A stretch of 64,000 nucleotides of DNA from Pseudomonas beijingensis (lineage in GTDB: Bacteria > Pseudomonadota > Gammaproteobacteria > Pseudomonadales > Pseudomonadaceae): NCBI RefSeq assembly GCF_030687295.1, contig NZ_CP117425.1, positions 372,001 through 436,000 of the forward strand. Reading direction: 5' to 3'. Under the pieces are notes generated by a model. The model was given only the letters and a program-made list of their open reading frames with translations, searched no databases and was not told the DNA's origin. Shown here piece after piece: positions 9,445 through 18,852 of the stretch. The stretch's first letter is position 1. Each line of letters opens with the position of its first letter. Both the position numbers and the translations under genes were made by a program.

Positions 9445-9473
9445 AGGGGTACAGCGTCAATCAGGTGAATTCA

Positions 9474-10139
9474 TCAGCGGGTCGACACAGGGCGTTTCAC
9501 CCACACTGGCGACAGGCTGCTGCCAGAACCGGTGACGTACAGCACGGCCGCTTCGCCGCGCTCCAGGGCCACGGGCTTGAGGTCGCCGACTTTCTTGTCG
9601 CCTTCGAACAGGGCCAGGGACACTTTCACCGGGTTGATCTCACGTTCGCCACGGCCCTTGGCGGCCACGTTAGGCACCACTTCGGTCTTGCCGTCGGCGG
9701 TCTTGAGGGTCAGTGCCTTGTCGCTGAGGTTCTGGACGCGGACCAGGGACTTCTGCTTGTTCTTGAACGGCGGTTCTTCGATCAGTTGAGGCTGGCCGGC
9801 GGCGTTGTTGACCAGGGTGTAATAGTGATCGGAGGCCAGTTTCACCGGCACGGTCTGGCTGCCGACCTTGGCGCTGTAGTCGCCACCGGGCATGAAGCTG
9901 AAGTCGCTGCTGGCCAGGGGGGCTACGTCGCTGATGTTGGTGCTGCCGACGGTGGCGCTGACTTCGGCGTTGGCGGCGTTATAGACCCGCACGAAGCTCG
10001 AGCCTTTTGGCGCGACCGGGCCGTACAGGGCCGAGTCACCGGCAAAGGCGGACAGGGAAAGGGCGCTCATGCTGGCGACGAGGGCAACGGCCTTGAAGGA
10101 GCGAGCAGCGAGACGGCGAGGAGTAGTGTTGAAAGTCAT
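9474..10139 (-). CDS. algF: Alginate O-acetylation periplasmic protein AlgF
   Basis: AlgF is a periplasmic protein needed for alginate acetylation with AlgI, AlgJ and AlgX. The 221-residue product has a signal peptide ending near SLSAFAGD and then two beta-rich segments (SFVRVYNAANAEVSATVG; KSLVRVQNLSDKALTLKTA), the two small domains known for AlgF. ATG 10139 has an AGAGAGG site; the longer open frame upstream lies inside algJ. It starts 14 bases after the algJ stop. Confidence 0.95.
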   Translation of the reverse strand: MTFNTTPRRLAARSFKAVALVASMSALSLSAFAGDSALYGPVAPKGSSFVRVYNAANAEVSATVGSTNISDVAPLASSDFSFMPGGDYSAKVGSQTVPVKLASDHYYTLVNNAAGQPQLIEEPPFKNKQKSLVRVQNLSDKALTLKTADGKTEVVPNVAAKGRGEREINPVKVSLALFEGDKKVGDLKPVALERGEAAVLYVTGSGSSLSPVWVKRPVSTR

Positions 10140-10153
10140 GGTGGACCTCTCTT

Positions 10154-11329
10154 TCAGTTTTGCGCCCGGTCGGGCGTCTCGGATGGGGTGTTGGCGGCGA
10201 CATTCTGTTGGCGAGCGCCGGCTTGCTTGAGCTCTGCGACCCACTGTGGGTCGGCGTCGCCGATTTCGTTGTTCACGGGCAGATAGCGTTCAGGGAACTC
10301 CCAGATCAGCACCTGTGGCGGGCTGTTCTTGAAGGCATCGCTCTTGAGGTAGCTGAGCATTGGCAGAATCGGGCCGTGGCCGTCTTCGGCGTAGTTCACG
10401 ACGTCGCTGTGCAGGGCTTGCTTGAGTGCACCGACGAAGTTCCAGTTAGGGTTGGCGCTGTAGCTGGTGCCGATCAGGGCCACGGGCACCTGGGCATCGG
10501 CGAACAGCGCGTCGTCGCCGGCCGGCTGGTCGTCGGCTTCGCGAGTGTTGCGCTTGACCAGCGGCTCCTGGGCTGGCATCAGGTTTTCGAACAGCGGATC
10601 CAGCGGCAGGAACTGGCGCAGGTCGCCCTTGTGGGTGATTTTTTCCGCAGGTTCGGTGACGAAGCGCTGCGGCTCACCGTTGAGCGGCGTGCGTTCGGCA
10701 ATGGCCTTGGCCAGGTTCTCGGCAGCGACCTGGGCACCTTCCGGGGTCCAGTTGGTGTCGGTGCGCAGGAACACTTGCTGGCCGCTTTGCTTGGCCTGTT
10801 GCATCGGGCCGAGCAGGTCGGGCGCGAGGATCTTGTCGGCCGCCACGCGAGCATGGAAATCCTGGTAGAGGTTGGTGTGAATGCTCGATGGCTTCACTTC
10901 GCCCAGGTGCTCGGGGTACAGCCGCGCCTTGGCCGGCACGATCGCCATGACCAAGGTGATGCCTTGTTCCTTGAGCTTCTGGCGCACGCCTTCGACCAGG
11001 GCGTAGTTACCTTGCAGGTTCAGCTCTTCGTTGACGATCGGGTTGAACTCTTCGTCGCTGTACAGCCACTGGTCGCGGCCCAGGACCACGCCTTTGCGGC
11101 CCTCGTTGAACAGCTTGTAGTCCAGCGCGGCCCAGATGTTGGTGCCCAGGCGCTTGATCGGGAACTCTTCATCGTAGTGCGTTTCCACGGCCTTGGCCCA
11201 GCGCCCGTTGAGCACGGTCGCGTCGGGGTTGGTGCTGAAGCCTAGGAAGCTGCGCATCGACCAGATACCCAGCGCTGTCAGGATCAGCATGAACAGTGCG
11301 ATGTAAAAGATGCGTAATGAGCGGGTCAT
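10154..11329 (-). CDS. algJ: Alginate O-acetyltransferase-like AlgJ, catalytic His replaced by Asn
   Basis: AlgJ is an inner-membrane-anchored periplasmic SGNH-hydrolase-like acetyltransferase acting with AlgI and AlgF. The 391-residue protein has one N-terminal helix (residues 6-26) and the SGNH-like fold. The family carries an Asp-x-His pair plus a Ser. Here the segment reads TDTNWTPEGAQ, giving Asp191 and Asn193 (codon AAC, plus-strand 10751-10753) where His is expected. The Ser region GTSYS (289-291) is present. AlgX, encoded nearby, keeps its own DQH. Operon position and neighbours are normal. Confidence 0.93.
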   Translation of the reverse strand: MTRSLRIFYIALFMLILTALGIWSMRSFLGFSTNPDATVLNGRWAKAVETHYDEEFPIKRLGTNIWAALDYKLFNEGRKGVVLGRDQWLYSDEEFNPIVNEELNLQGNYALVEGVRQKLKEQGITLVMAIVPAKARLYPEHLGEVKPSSIHTNLYQDFHARVAADKILAPDLLGPMQQAKQSGQQVFLRTDTNWTPEGAQVAAENLAKAIAERTPLNGEPQRFVTEPAEKITHKGDLRQFLPLDPLFENLMPAQEPLVKRNTREADDQPAGDDALFADAQVPVALIGTSYSANPNWNFVGALKQALHSDVVNYAEDGHGPILPMLSYLKSDAFKNSPPQVLIWEFPERYLPVNNEIGDADPQWVAELKQAGARQQNVAANTPSETPDRAQN

Positions 11330-11340
11330 GTTCAGATCCC

Positions 11341-12906
11341 TCAGAACTGGAAGTAAAGGAACGGCGAGAAGCTTTGCGCCGAGAGTTTGAGAATCGAGGC
11401 GATGAACAGCAGCAGCACCAGGGTGCGCATCACGTAGCGTGACCAGTCCACGGTCCAGTAGGCCGGTTGCACCTGGGCTTCGACGCCAACGGTGTAGCCA
11501 GGTTCATGAATGTTCGTCGGATTTTCGCCCGGCGCGGCTTTGATCAGACCCGGTTGTGCAGTGGCCGGACCATCGGCCTCGGTAGTCACTTCAGGCTTGG
11601 TCTTGACTGGCGGACGGTTGGTGTAGAAGTCCCGCAGGCCGAAGAAGGCGAGGGTGGCGTAGGCTACCGCCAGCGTGGCGATCTGCAGGCCGGTGAGGTT
11701 GGCGCGGGTCAGTTCCGACAGCGACCAGTCGCCGAAGCTGAACATGGCGCTGTACATGCGACCGGCCACGTGCAGGTTCTCGGCGCGGAAAATCACCCAG
11801 CCCATCACCACCAGCAGGAAGGTCAGTGCCCAGCGGATCGGGTTGATGCTGCGTGGGTTGGTGTCGATACCCACCGCTTTTTCGATGGCCAGCCACATGC
11901 CGTGCCAGGCACCCCAGATCACGTAGGTGATGTTCGCGCCGTGCCACAGACCACCGAGCAGCATGGTCAGGAACAGATTGCGATAGGTCATCAGCGTGCC
12001 TTTGCGGTTACCGCCCAGGGTGATGTAGAGGTAGTCACGCAGCCAGGTCGACAAGCTGATGTGCCAGCGGCGCCAGAACTCGGTGATCGACTGGCTGATG
12101 TAGGGCTGCTTGAAGTTTTCCATGAAACGGAAACCCATCATCAGGCCCAGGCCGATGGCCATGTCGCTGTAGCCGGAGAAGTCGAAGTACAGCTGCGCGG
12201 TGTAGGCCAGGGCGCCGAGCCAGGCATCGCCCGTGGTCGGGTTCTGCAAGGCGAAGCAATGGTCGGCTACCACCGCCAGGGTGTCGGCGATGAACACTTT
12301 CTTGATGAAACCCTGCATGAAGCGGGTGCAGCCTTCGGAGAATTTGTCCAGCGTGTGGGTGCGGTTGTTGAACTGGTCGGCCAGGTCGCGGAAACGCAAC
12401 ACGGGGCCTGCGATCAGGTGCGGGAAAATGGCCACGAACGCTGCGAAGTCGATCAGGTTGCGGGTCGCCGGGGTGTCACCGCGATAGACGTCGATGATGT
12501 AGCTGATGGACTCGAAGATGTAGAACGAAATCCCGATCGGCAACAGCACGTGGGTCAGGATGAACGGGTTGAGACCGAAGCCGGTGATGATGGCGTTGAG
12601 GCTGTCCACGCCGAAGTTGGCGTACTTGAAATAGCCCAGGATGGCCAAGTCCACGCCCACGCCGAGCAACAGCCAGCGCTGGGCCGGTTTGGTGCGCACA
12701 CCGGCGGCCCCGACTTTCAGGCCGATCCAGTAGTTCCACAGGGTCACGCCGGCGAACAGCGCGAGGAAGTCCACCCGCCACCAGGCATAGAACACGTAGC
12801 TGGCGATGAGCAGCAGCAGGTTGCGATAGCGTTGCCCGCTCAAGTAGTACAAGCCGAGAAAGATCGGCAGGAACAGGAACAGGAACACGTTGGATGAAAA
12901 TACCAT
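11341..12906 (-). CDS. algI: MBOAT O-acyltransferase AlgI
   Basis: AlgI is the multi-spanning inner-membrane protein thought to pass acetyl groups from a cytoplasmic donor to periplasmic AlgJ/AlgX. The 521-residue product, from ATG 12906, has many hydrophobic helices and the MBOAT hallmarks: YFDFSGYSDMAIG, TEFWRRWHISLSTW and GGLWHGANITYVIWGAWHG, with the expected active-site His at residue 322. GGAG lies upstream of the chosen start. An 11-base gap separates it from algJ, and a REPIN separates it from algL. Confidence 0.96.
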   Translation of the reverse strand: MVFSSNVFLFLFLPIFLGLYYLSGQRYRNLLLLIASYVFYAWWRVDFLALFAGVTLWNYWIGLKVGAAGVRTKPAQRWLLLGVGVDLAILGYFKYANFGVDSLNAIITGFGLNPFILTHVLLPIGISFYIFESISYIIDVYRGDTPATRNLIDFAAFVAIFPHLIAGPVLRFRDLADQFNNRTHTLDKFSEGCTRFMQGFIKKVFIADTLAVVADHCFALQNPTTGDAWLGALAYTAQLYFDFSGYSDMAIGLGLMMGFRFMENFKQPYISQSITEFWRRWHISLSTWLRDYLYITLGGNRKGTLMTYRNLFLTMLLGGLWHGANITYVIWGAWHGMWLAIEKAVGIDTNPRSINPIRWALTFLLVVMGWVIFRAENLHVAGRMYSAMFSFGDWSLSELTRANLTGLQIATLAVAYATLAFFGLRDFYTNRPPVKTKPEVTTEADGPATAQPGLIKAAPGENPTNIHEPGYTVGVEAQVQPAYWTVDWSRYVMRTLVLLLFIASILKLSAQSFSPFLYFQF

Positions 12907-13008
12907 CCCGATCTCTCCATGTTGAATCAACAGTCAAGGGCCAGAGCCCCCCCAAACCCCCCCGTGAAAACCGGGGGGCTATTGCATTCGAAACAGACCA
13001 CATTCCCT

Positions 13009-13096
13009 GTGGGAGCGAGCTTGCTCGCGATGACGGAGTGTCAGTCGACATCCATGGTGAATGTCAGACCGCAATCGCGAGCAAGCTCGCTCCCAC
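13009..13096. repeat. REPIN between algL and algI
   Basis: A complete inverted REP pair inside the alginate operon. The neighbouring bases 12945-12980 add runs of C and G that can pair (AGCCCCCC/GGGGGGCT) but have no T-run. Confidence 0.93.
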
Positions 13097-13125
13097 AGGT
13101 TTCCTGCCAGGCAGGAGATGTGGTG

Positions 13126-14262
13126 TCAGCTTCCTTTTTCGCCTTTCTCCCGCGACGGGTCATACACCCGGGTCAAGTCCCCGCCGAGGCGGAAGGTCTT
13201 GAAGGGTTGCATTTCATGCTTGCGCTCCAGCACATCCTCGGAGCAGGTGTAGAGGCTGCAGAACGGTTCGAGCCAGGCGAATTTCGAATCGACCTTGAGG
13301 TCCTTCATGTCCTGCTCGTCGCCATTTTTCTCTTCGAAGATCTCCGGGTCTTTCACCCCGGCCAGCACCCGGTCACCCAGTCGCTTGAGGGCACCGTTGT
13401 TTTCCTGGCGCAGGTCCACACCGTTGACCTGGGCGAAACTGGCGATCATCGCCAGTGGCGGCAGGGCGTAGTTGTGGTAGGACAGGGCGCGTTGCTTGCG
13501 CTTGAGTTCGTTGGGCAGGAAACCGTCGGCATCGACCTGGTTGACGCCGACCTTGTATTCCTTGACGGCCCAGTCGAACAGGTCGCGGCGGTTGGTTGCC
13601 ACGGAGGTGGCCATTACCGACCAGGCGGCCCAGTAGGAATGGTTGTTGGTCTTGTCCAGCGGCAGGTTGTCCCAGTCGCTGACCACTTGATCGGCCATCC
13701 GGCTGAACCAGCCTTCGATCAGTTGCGCCTGTTCCGGGTGATTGGCCAATGGACGGGATTCGGAGAACTTCAAGCGCACATAGGCCGAAGCCATGCTGCC
13801 CAGCGCCCATTTGCGCATGGATTTGCCGGTGTGGTTGAAGTCCTTGGACATCAGCGCATCGGCCTGGGCCCAGGCGGTCAGCCAGTTCAGCGTGCATTCC
13901 AGTTGCTCGGGGCGGCCGTCACGCATGAACTGCATGACTTGCTTGCTGACGCCACGCTCGATCTTGGTGATGTCGGCGGTGCTGTCGCGGAACGCCTTTT
14001 CCGATTGTACGTTCAATGTCGCTCGGGCCTTGTCGGAGCCCTCGTACTTACTGCGAAATTGCAGGGAACCGGTGTAGGGCGTCGGCGTGGCGTCGCAACC
14101 TTTGGCGGCGTCGCCGGTCTTGACCTTTTCGATCGGTGCGAAGTAACCCTGGGGCGGGCGCAGCGGGGCCGCCGCCTGCGTGGCCCCGGCGAACAGCGCC
14201 AGGGTCAGCAGGGAGGGCGCCAGCAGCGTTTTCAACGTTCGGGTGCGCGTGGTACTGGTCAT
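13126..14262 (-). CDS. algL: Periplasmic poly(mannuronate) lyase AlgL
   Basis: AlgL cleaves alginate by beta-elimination in the periplasm and clears stray polymer during export. The 378-residue product has a signal peptide ending near GATQAAAP, and the PL5 motif [11 protein letters not shown] (Asn-Asn-His around 206-208) carries catalytic residues. ATG 14262 has GAGG 9 bases upstream. Another ATG at 14277 overlaps the algX stop as ATGA but lacks a site. Confidence 0.95.
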   Translation of the reverse strand: MTSTTRTRTLKTLLAPSLLTLALFAGATQAAAPLRPPQGYFAPIEKVKTGDAAKGCDATPTPYTGSLQFRSKYEGSDKARATLNVQSEKAFRDSTADITKIERGVSKQVMQFMRDGRPEQLECTLNWLTAWAQADALMSKDFNHTGKSMRKWALGSMASAYVRLKFSESRPLANHPEQAQLIEGWFSRMADQVVSDWDNLPLDKTNNHSYWAAWSVMATSVATNRRDLFDWAVKEYKVGVNQVDADGFLPNELKRKQRALSYHNYALPPLAMIASFAQVNGVDLRQENNGALKRLGDRVLAGVKDPEIFEEKNGDEQDMKDLKVDSKFAWLEPFCSLYTCSEDVLERKHEMQPFKTFRLGGDLTRVYDPSREKGEKGS

Positions 14263-14273
14263 GAGACGAGACC

Positions 14274-15725
14274 TCATTGTCCGATTTGAGCCGTTTGTTG
14301 CCCGGCTTGCGGAGATGCGTTGCGTTTGCAGACTTTCGCTTCGATTTGCAGCGGCTCTTTACCGGCTTCAGGACCCTGGACTTCAACGGCTAGCAGGTTT
14401 TGCGAAGCCCAGTCCTCGTCGGTGCGCAATTGGAAGGCGAAACGTCCGTCGGTGTCGGAGGTATCCGGTTTTTCGATCTTGATATCCTCGTGGCGCCCAT
14501 TCATGTACCAGAGGGTGGCTTGCAAGGTTTTCACCGACGTGTCGGTGAAGCGGATGTCGACCTGGTGACTGCCATTACGCAGATCCATGTTCTTGGTATT
14601 GACCATCAATTCGTTCTTGCCCGGCTTGAGCGCGGTCTTGCTGCTCATGAGTGCCGGCTTGCCTTCGCAACCGTTGTTGTCCAGCAGCGCCATCATCTGG
14701 CGGTAGATGGTTTCCTGGTCCAGGCGATACAGCGGGGAGAATTCCCAGATGAGAATTTTCGGCGGGTTCTTTTGGAACTCTTCGCTGCCCAGGTACTGGA
14801 TCATCGCGCCTTCCAGGCCACCGCCAGGGAAGGCGACGTTGAGGATGTCGGCGCCGATGGCTTCCTGCAGGAAACCGGCAAAGTTGTAGTTCTTGCCGCT
14901 GTGACTGGTGCCCACGAGGGTGATCTGCGGGTTGCCGGAATCGCTGAACAGGTCGCCGTCGCCGGCCTCGCCCTTGGGTTCGGTGGTGAACTGGTCCATG
15001 TACTGGATCGCATAGCTGGTGCCGCACAGTTGCCCGGCCATGTTGTGCAGGGTGCCGGTCTTGCCCATGCGGCCGGACTTCTTGGTCTCGAATTCACGCT
15101 TGGGAATGTCGGCGAAGGCCGGAATCTGCTTGACCTTCTCGGCGACGATCTTGGCCGTGCGCTGGGCGCCGTATGGGGTCCAGTGCTGGTCGCCACGGAA
15201 ATAGAAATCGTGGGCCGGCAGGGTCTCGGGCAGGTTTTCGTTAGTCAGCGGCGACAGGTCCGGCACCACATAACCCATCTGGGCGAAACGGCCGAGCATG
15301 GATTTGTAGTTGGTCAGGGCCTTGTCAAAATTGAAGCTGGCCTTCTCCTGCGGATTGAGCTTGTTGCGGTTCACCAGGCCTCGGGTCGGCTGGTAGACAA
15401 GCACCAGCTCGACGCCTTTTGCCTTGAACGCATCGTGCAACTGCTGCATGCGCTTGTAGCCGGCCGGGGTGGTGTTGAATTCGGTGCGCAGGTCTTCCTG
15501 GGTCCGGAACAGCCAGTCGCCCTGGGCCTGCACCAGCGTAGTGAAGTTCTGCTGGTAGCGCGTGGTGTAGTTCTTCGCGTCATGGGCCGCCGGGCACAGG
15601 TTGCAGCACGGTTCGGCGGTGAAGCTCGGCGCCTTGATTTCATCGGCGCGTGCGCCGCTTGCAGCGGCGAGAATGCCGGCAGTCAGCGCGGACAGGCCCA
15701 GGAGTTTGATCATCTGTGGGTTCAT
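14274..15725 (-). CDS. algX: Alginate O-acetyltransferase AlgX
   Basis: AlgX acetylates alginate in the periplasm and is part of the export scaffold with AlgK and MucD. The 483-residue protein has a signal peptide ending near ASGARADE, a Cys-rich patch ([12 protein letters not shown]), the SGNH-like domain with GDQHWTPYG (Asp179, His181) and GTSHSG (Ser region 273-276), and a C-terminal carbohydrate-binding domain. ATG 15725 is spaced 9 bases from GAGG; the ATG at 15734 is too close. The catalytic pair is intact, unlike in AlgJ. Confidence 0.95.
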   Translation of the reverse strand: MNPQMIKLLGLSALTAGILAAASGARADEIKAPSFTAEPCCNLCPAAHDAKNYTTRYQQNFTTLVQAQGDWLFRTQEDLRTEFNTTPAGYKRMQQLHDAFKAKGVELVLVYQPTRGLVNRNKLNPQEKASFNFDKALTNYKSMLGRFAQMGYVVPDLSPLTNENLPETLPAHDFYFRGDQHWTPYGAQRTAKIVAEKVKQIPAFADIPKREFETKKSGRMGKTGTLHNMAGQLCGTSYAIQYMDQFTTEPKGEAGDGDLFSDSGNPQITLVGTSHSGKNYNFAGFLQEAIGADILNVAFPGGGLEGAMIQYLGSEEFQKNPPKILIWEFSPLYRLDQETIYRQMMALLDNNGCEGKPALMSSKTALKPGKNELMVNTKNMDLRNGSHQVDIRFTDTSVKTLQATLWYMNGRHEDIKIEKPDTSDTDGRFAFQLRTDEDWASQNLLAVEVQGPEAGKEPLQIEAKVCKRNASPQAGQQTAQIGQ

Positions 15726-15736
15726 AAAGGTCATCC

Positions 15737-17326
15737 TCAGTCCCGCAATTCGGTCTGGCGTTCGACAGGGTCGATCAGCACGGCTTTCTGCTGGCGCACC
15801 AGCAGGTCGAGAATTTCATCCTGGCGCTCGCCGAGGATTCCCGAGAAGCTGATGCCGCTGGATTTGGTCGGCGCGAGCATGGACACGCGGTACAGCTCAA
15901 CGCTCAATGGTGAGTCGATGGACAACGGGCCACTGCCATTGGCGGCCAGTTCGCCACCGACCACGATCAGCGAGACCTGGGCGTCGAACGGGTCGAGCTT
16001 GATGTCCCGGTCGGTGTCGGACAGGTCCTTGATGTGACCGTAGAGACCGGTCAGGCCGTTGGCCATGGACACGTTTTCGTAGAGGCGGATGTTCACGCTG
16101 TTACGAATCCGGATGCCGTGGCGGCGGTTGCTGATCACTTTGTTGCCCCACAGCAGGTTGTCACCACTCTCGTAAAGCGTGATGCCGTCGGTGTGGTTCT
16201 TGTAGATCTCGTTGTAGGCGATCAGGTTGTTTACGCTGTTACGGTCGATCACCAGGCCCGAGAGTTTGTTGTCGTAGCTGCGGTTGTTGAAAATGAAGCT
16301 GTCGTTGACCTCACGGGAAATAATGATCCCGTGCTTCTTCTTGGTCCCGTAGACGGTGTTGTCGGCAATGATCAGCCGATGGGAACGGTCGTGGGGGTCG
16401 ATGCCGTAGACGATGTTGTCTTTGTAGGTATTGCCCTTGACCACGAAATCGTTGGTTTCGTAGCAGTAGAAGCCGTACCACATGTCCGAGAACTCGGAAC
16501 CGATGATCCAGCCGGTCGGTTCCGGGCGCTTGAGGACCTTGGCCATGTTCGGCGTGTACTGGGAAATACTCACCCCGTACGACTTACTGTTGGCGTAGCC
16601 GAAACTCGCCATCTTGGTATTGACGATGTAAGTCTCGGTGCCGCCCCAGGACAGCAGGAACGGACGGAACTCCTTGGGCGAACGGAACGTGGCGGGGCCG
16701 TTGTCCTTTTCACGCCAGCCGGTGACCTTGGTGTCGCGGATGAACATCCGGCCATCGTTGACCAGGAATGAGCCGCCCTCCTGGGACAGGCGCAATTCCT
16801 GGGTCTGCTTGTCGATTTCCAGGATGCCCTTCTGGCCGACCACGATCGGAATCTTCGCCAGGTACACACCTGGCGAAGTTTCGATGACGTACTTAGGGAC
16901 TTTCTTGGCCAGGTCCTTGAGGTTCATGTAACCGTCGTCAAGGAAGACGGCCTGAGGGATGCCACGCTGGCGCACCACCCACTCGGCCATCTTGTTGTCG
17001 CCGCCGATGAAGTCCTTCAAGGCATTTTCCTGCATCATCCGGCGCACGCTGATCTTGCCGGGCTTGCTGCGCACGATCTTGGCCGCGACGGCTTCGGCGG
17101 TATAGCCTTTGAGGTCGGGCAAGGTCGGCGCGGCCAGCTCCAGCGGTGCGGTCGGCGCGCTGCTGACGGTGTAGGTCCTGGCTTGTTGCAGTTCCTTGAC
17201 CACGTTGCCCGGCTTGACCACCGGTTCAACGTTGGCGAACGCCGGCGAGCCGGTCAGCAGCATCGCTGCGACCAACAGGCTGATCGAACCTTTCATCGCC
17301 TGGCTGTTCCTGAGGTAGCGGTTCAT
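15737..17326 (-). CDS. algG: Poly(mannuronate) C5-epimerase AlgG
   Basis: AlgG converts mannuronate to guluronate residues in the polymer in the periplasm. The 529-residue product has a signal peptide ending near GSPAFANV, and a right-handed beta-helix region is visible as repeated N-x-x-x-x-N ladder segments (GNTYKDN, NRSYDNK, NEIYKNH, ENVSMANG). The catalytic DPHDR motif is at residues 310-314. Several in-frame ATGs exist; MNRYLRNS at 17326 is chosen because GGGAG lies 8 bases upstream. The earliest ATG (17353) overlaps the algE stop. Confidence 0.95.
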   Translation of the reverse strand: MNRYLRNSQAMKGSISLLVAAMLLTGSPAFANVEPVVKPGNVVKELQQARTYTVSSAPTAPLELAAPTLPDLKGYTAEAVAAKIVRSKPGKISVRRMMQENALKDFIGGDNKMAEWVVRQRGIPQAVFLDDGYMNLKDLAKKVPKYVIETSPGVYLAKIPIVVGQKGILEIDKQTQELRLSQEGGSFLVNDGRMFIRDTKVTGWREKDNGPATFRSPKEFRPFLLSWGGTETYIVNTKMASFGYANSKSYGVSISQYTPNMAKVLKRPEPTGWIIGSEFSDMWYGFYCYETNDFVVKGNTYKDNIVYGIDPHDRSHRLIIADNTVYGTKKKHGIIISREVNDSFIFNNRSYDNKLSGLVIDRNSVNNLIAYNEIYKNHTDGITLYESGDNLLWGNKVISNRRHGIRIRNSVNIRLYENVSMANGLTGLYGHIKDLSDTDRDIKLDPFDAQVSLIVVGGELAANGSGPLSIDSPLSVELYRVSMLAPTKSSGISFSGILGERQDEILDLLVRQQKAVLIDPVERQTELRD

Positions 17327-17352
17327 ATCGGGCACTCCCATGGCCATTCGCA

Positions 17353-18852
17353 TCAGAAGCGCCAGATCACGTCGACAAAGGCGCGATGCATGTACGAATC
17401 GACCTCTTTGCCGTAGGCGTCGCCTGGCTTGAACACGCCGCCACGAAAGCGCACCAGCGCCGACGGCTCATCTATGGACTGACTCAGCGCGGCCGGCAGC
17501 AGGCCTTGCTTGAAGTACTTGGTGACGACCAAGTCGACTTCCTGGCCAAGGTCCTTGTTACCGTCGCGCAGTGGCAGGGACGAGGTGGACAGGATTGCGC
17601 CGGTCACGTCGTCGGTGTTGTTTTCCACGGCGTTGATGCCGTTGCTGCCCACCGGCTTGTTGCCGTCCACGCGCCAGAACTTGTGGTACACAAGGCTTGC
17701 GTCGTATTCGTCGCGCAACTGCCAGGAACCGAACAGGCTGGCGCTCTGGGTGTTGGCCATTTCGCCCCGGAACGCTTCGCCGAAACGGTGCACCCGCGAG
17801 CGGGTACCCGTGAAGTTCGAGCGGTTGCTTTGCAGGCCGTTCTGTTCGTAGTCCTCGCTGGCGCGGGCATAGGCCGCACCGACTTGCCATTGCGGGTCCA
17901 GACGCAGGCGGATACCCAGGTCAGTGGCCCAGCCGTCCACGTCATCGCTGTGCTTGGCTTCTGTTGGGCGCGTGCCGTCGGCGTTGAGCGGATTGACGGT
18001 GTCACGGTCGCCGGTCATGCCGGTGAGGCTGGCCCAGTAGTTGACCGTGTTGGTGTTGCGCCAGTTGTAGGCGTCGCTGTTGGCTTCCAGGCCCAGCCAG
18101 GTCAAGTCGCCATTCTCGGTCTTGTCCAGGGTATCGGTGGCTTCGCCCGGGGTCGGGTAATCGAGGCTGCCATTGTCATGGGAATGGTGGGCGCGGATAC
18201 CGGCCCACTGGCCTGGCATCCACTGGTAGCCCACGTCGCCATAGACGTGCAGGCGGTCCTTGTCCTTGGGGGACAATTCCTTGAGGTCGGTGCGGTATTC
18301 GCTGAAGCGTTCGGCCACGCCGAGGTTGGCTCGCAGCAAGGTGGTGTCGAAGGTCCAGTTCAGGGCTTCGATGTTGGTGTCGCGCCATTGGCCGTCGTCA
18401 TTGCGCAGGCGCTGGCGACCGAACTTCAACTGCTCGCCCGGGTAGGGGGTCAGGCCGCGGTAGCCGATCCAGAACTCGCGCATGGCCAGGTAGCTTTTCT
18501 TGGCTTCGCGATCGCCGCTGTCGGTTTCTTGGGTGGCGCCGTCGGATTGTTGCAGGGTGTCGGTTTCGATGATGTCGCTGGACGTCACGGCCTGGGCCAT
18601 GGCGTAGGCGCTCCAGGCGCCGCTTTCGCTTTCACCGTAGACCCACGGACGCAGGTCCAGGCCGACACCGTTAACGTCGCCACCGCTCTGGGTGCCGAGG
18701 TCGCGGTCGTCTTCGGACTGGCCGGTGATCTTCACTTCCAGGCCGAAGTTCTTGGTGTCAGTCAGGGCCGCCAGGCTCGGGCTGGACCACAACAGGGCAA
18801 ACGACAGGCCAATACCAGCCTGTACAAAAGGATTGAGCTTCAAAAGCTTCAT
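17353..18852 (-). CDS. algE: Alginate outer-membrane porin AlgE
   Basis: AlgE is the 18-strand outer-membrane beta-barrel through which alginate leaves the cell. The 499-residue product has a signal peptide ending near SSPSLAAL, alternating beta-strand segments throughout, conserved [19 protein letters not shown] and a C-terminal phenylalanine (VDVIWRF) typical of barrel proteins. Its ATG overlaps the algK stop (ATGA), which implies coupled translation with its periplasmic partner AlgK. Confidence 0.96.
   Translation of the reverse strand: MKLLKLNPFVQAGIGLSFALLWSSPSLAALTDTKNFGLEVKITGQSEDDRDLGTQSGGDVNGVGLDLRPWVYGESESGAWSAYAMAQAVTSSDIIETDTLQQSDGATQETDSGDREAKKSYLAMREFWIGYRGLTPYPGEQLKFGRQRLRNDDGQWRDTNIEALNWTFDTTLLRANLGVAERFSEYRTDLKELSPKDKDRLHVYGDVGYQWMPGQWAGIRAHHSHDNGSLDYPTPGEATDTLDKTENGDLTWLGLEANSDAYNWRNTNTVNYWASLTGMTGDRDTVNPLNADGTRPTEAKHSDDVDGWATDLGIRLRLDPQWQVGAAYARASEDYEQNGLQSNRSNFTGTRSRVHRFGEAFRGEMANTQSASLFGSWQLRDEYDASLVYHKFWRVDGNKPVGSNGINAVENNTDDVTGAILSTSSLPLRDGNKDLGQEVDLVVTKYFKQGLLPAALSQSIDEPSALVRFRGGVFKPGDAYGKEVDSYMHRAFVDVIWRF

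Noticed and set aside
12945..12985. C-run and G-run inverted repeat after algL, before algI
   Set aside because: It can form a stem but has no T-run and lies inside the alginate operon, so it was not called a terminator.
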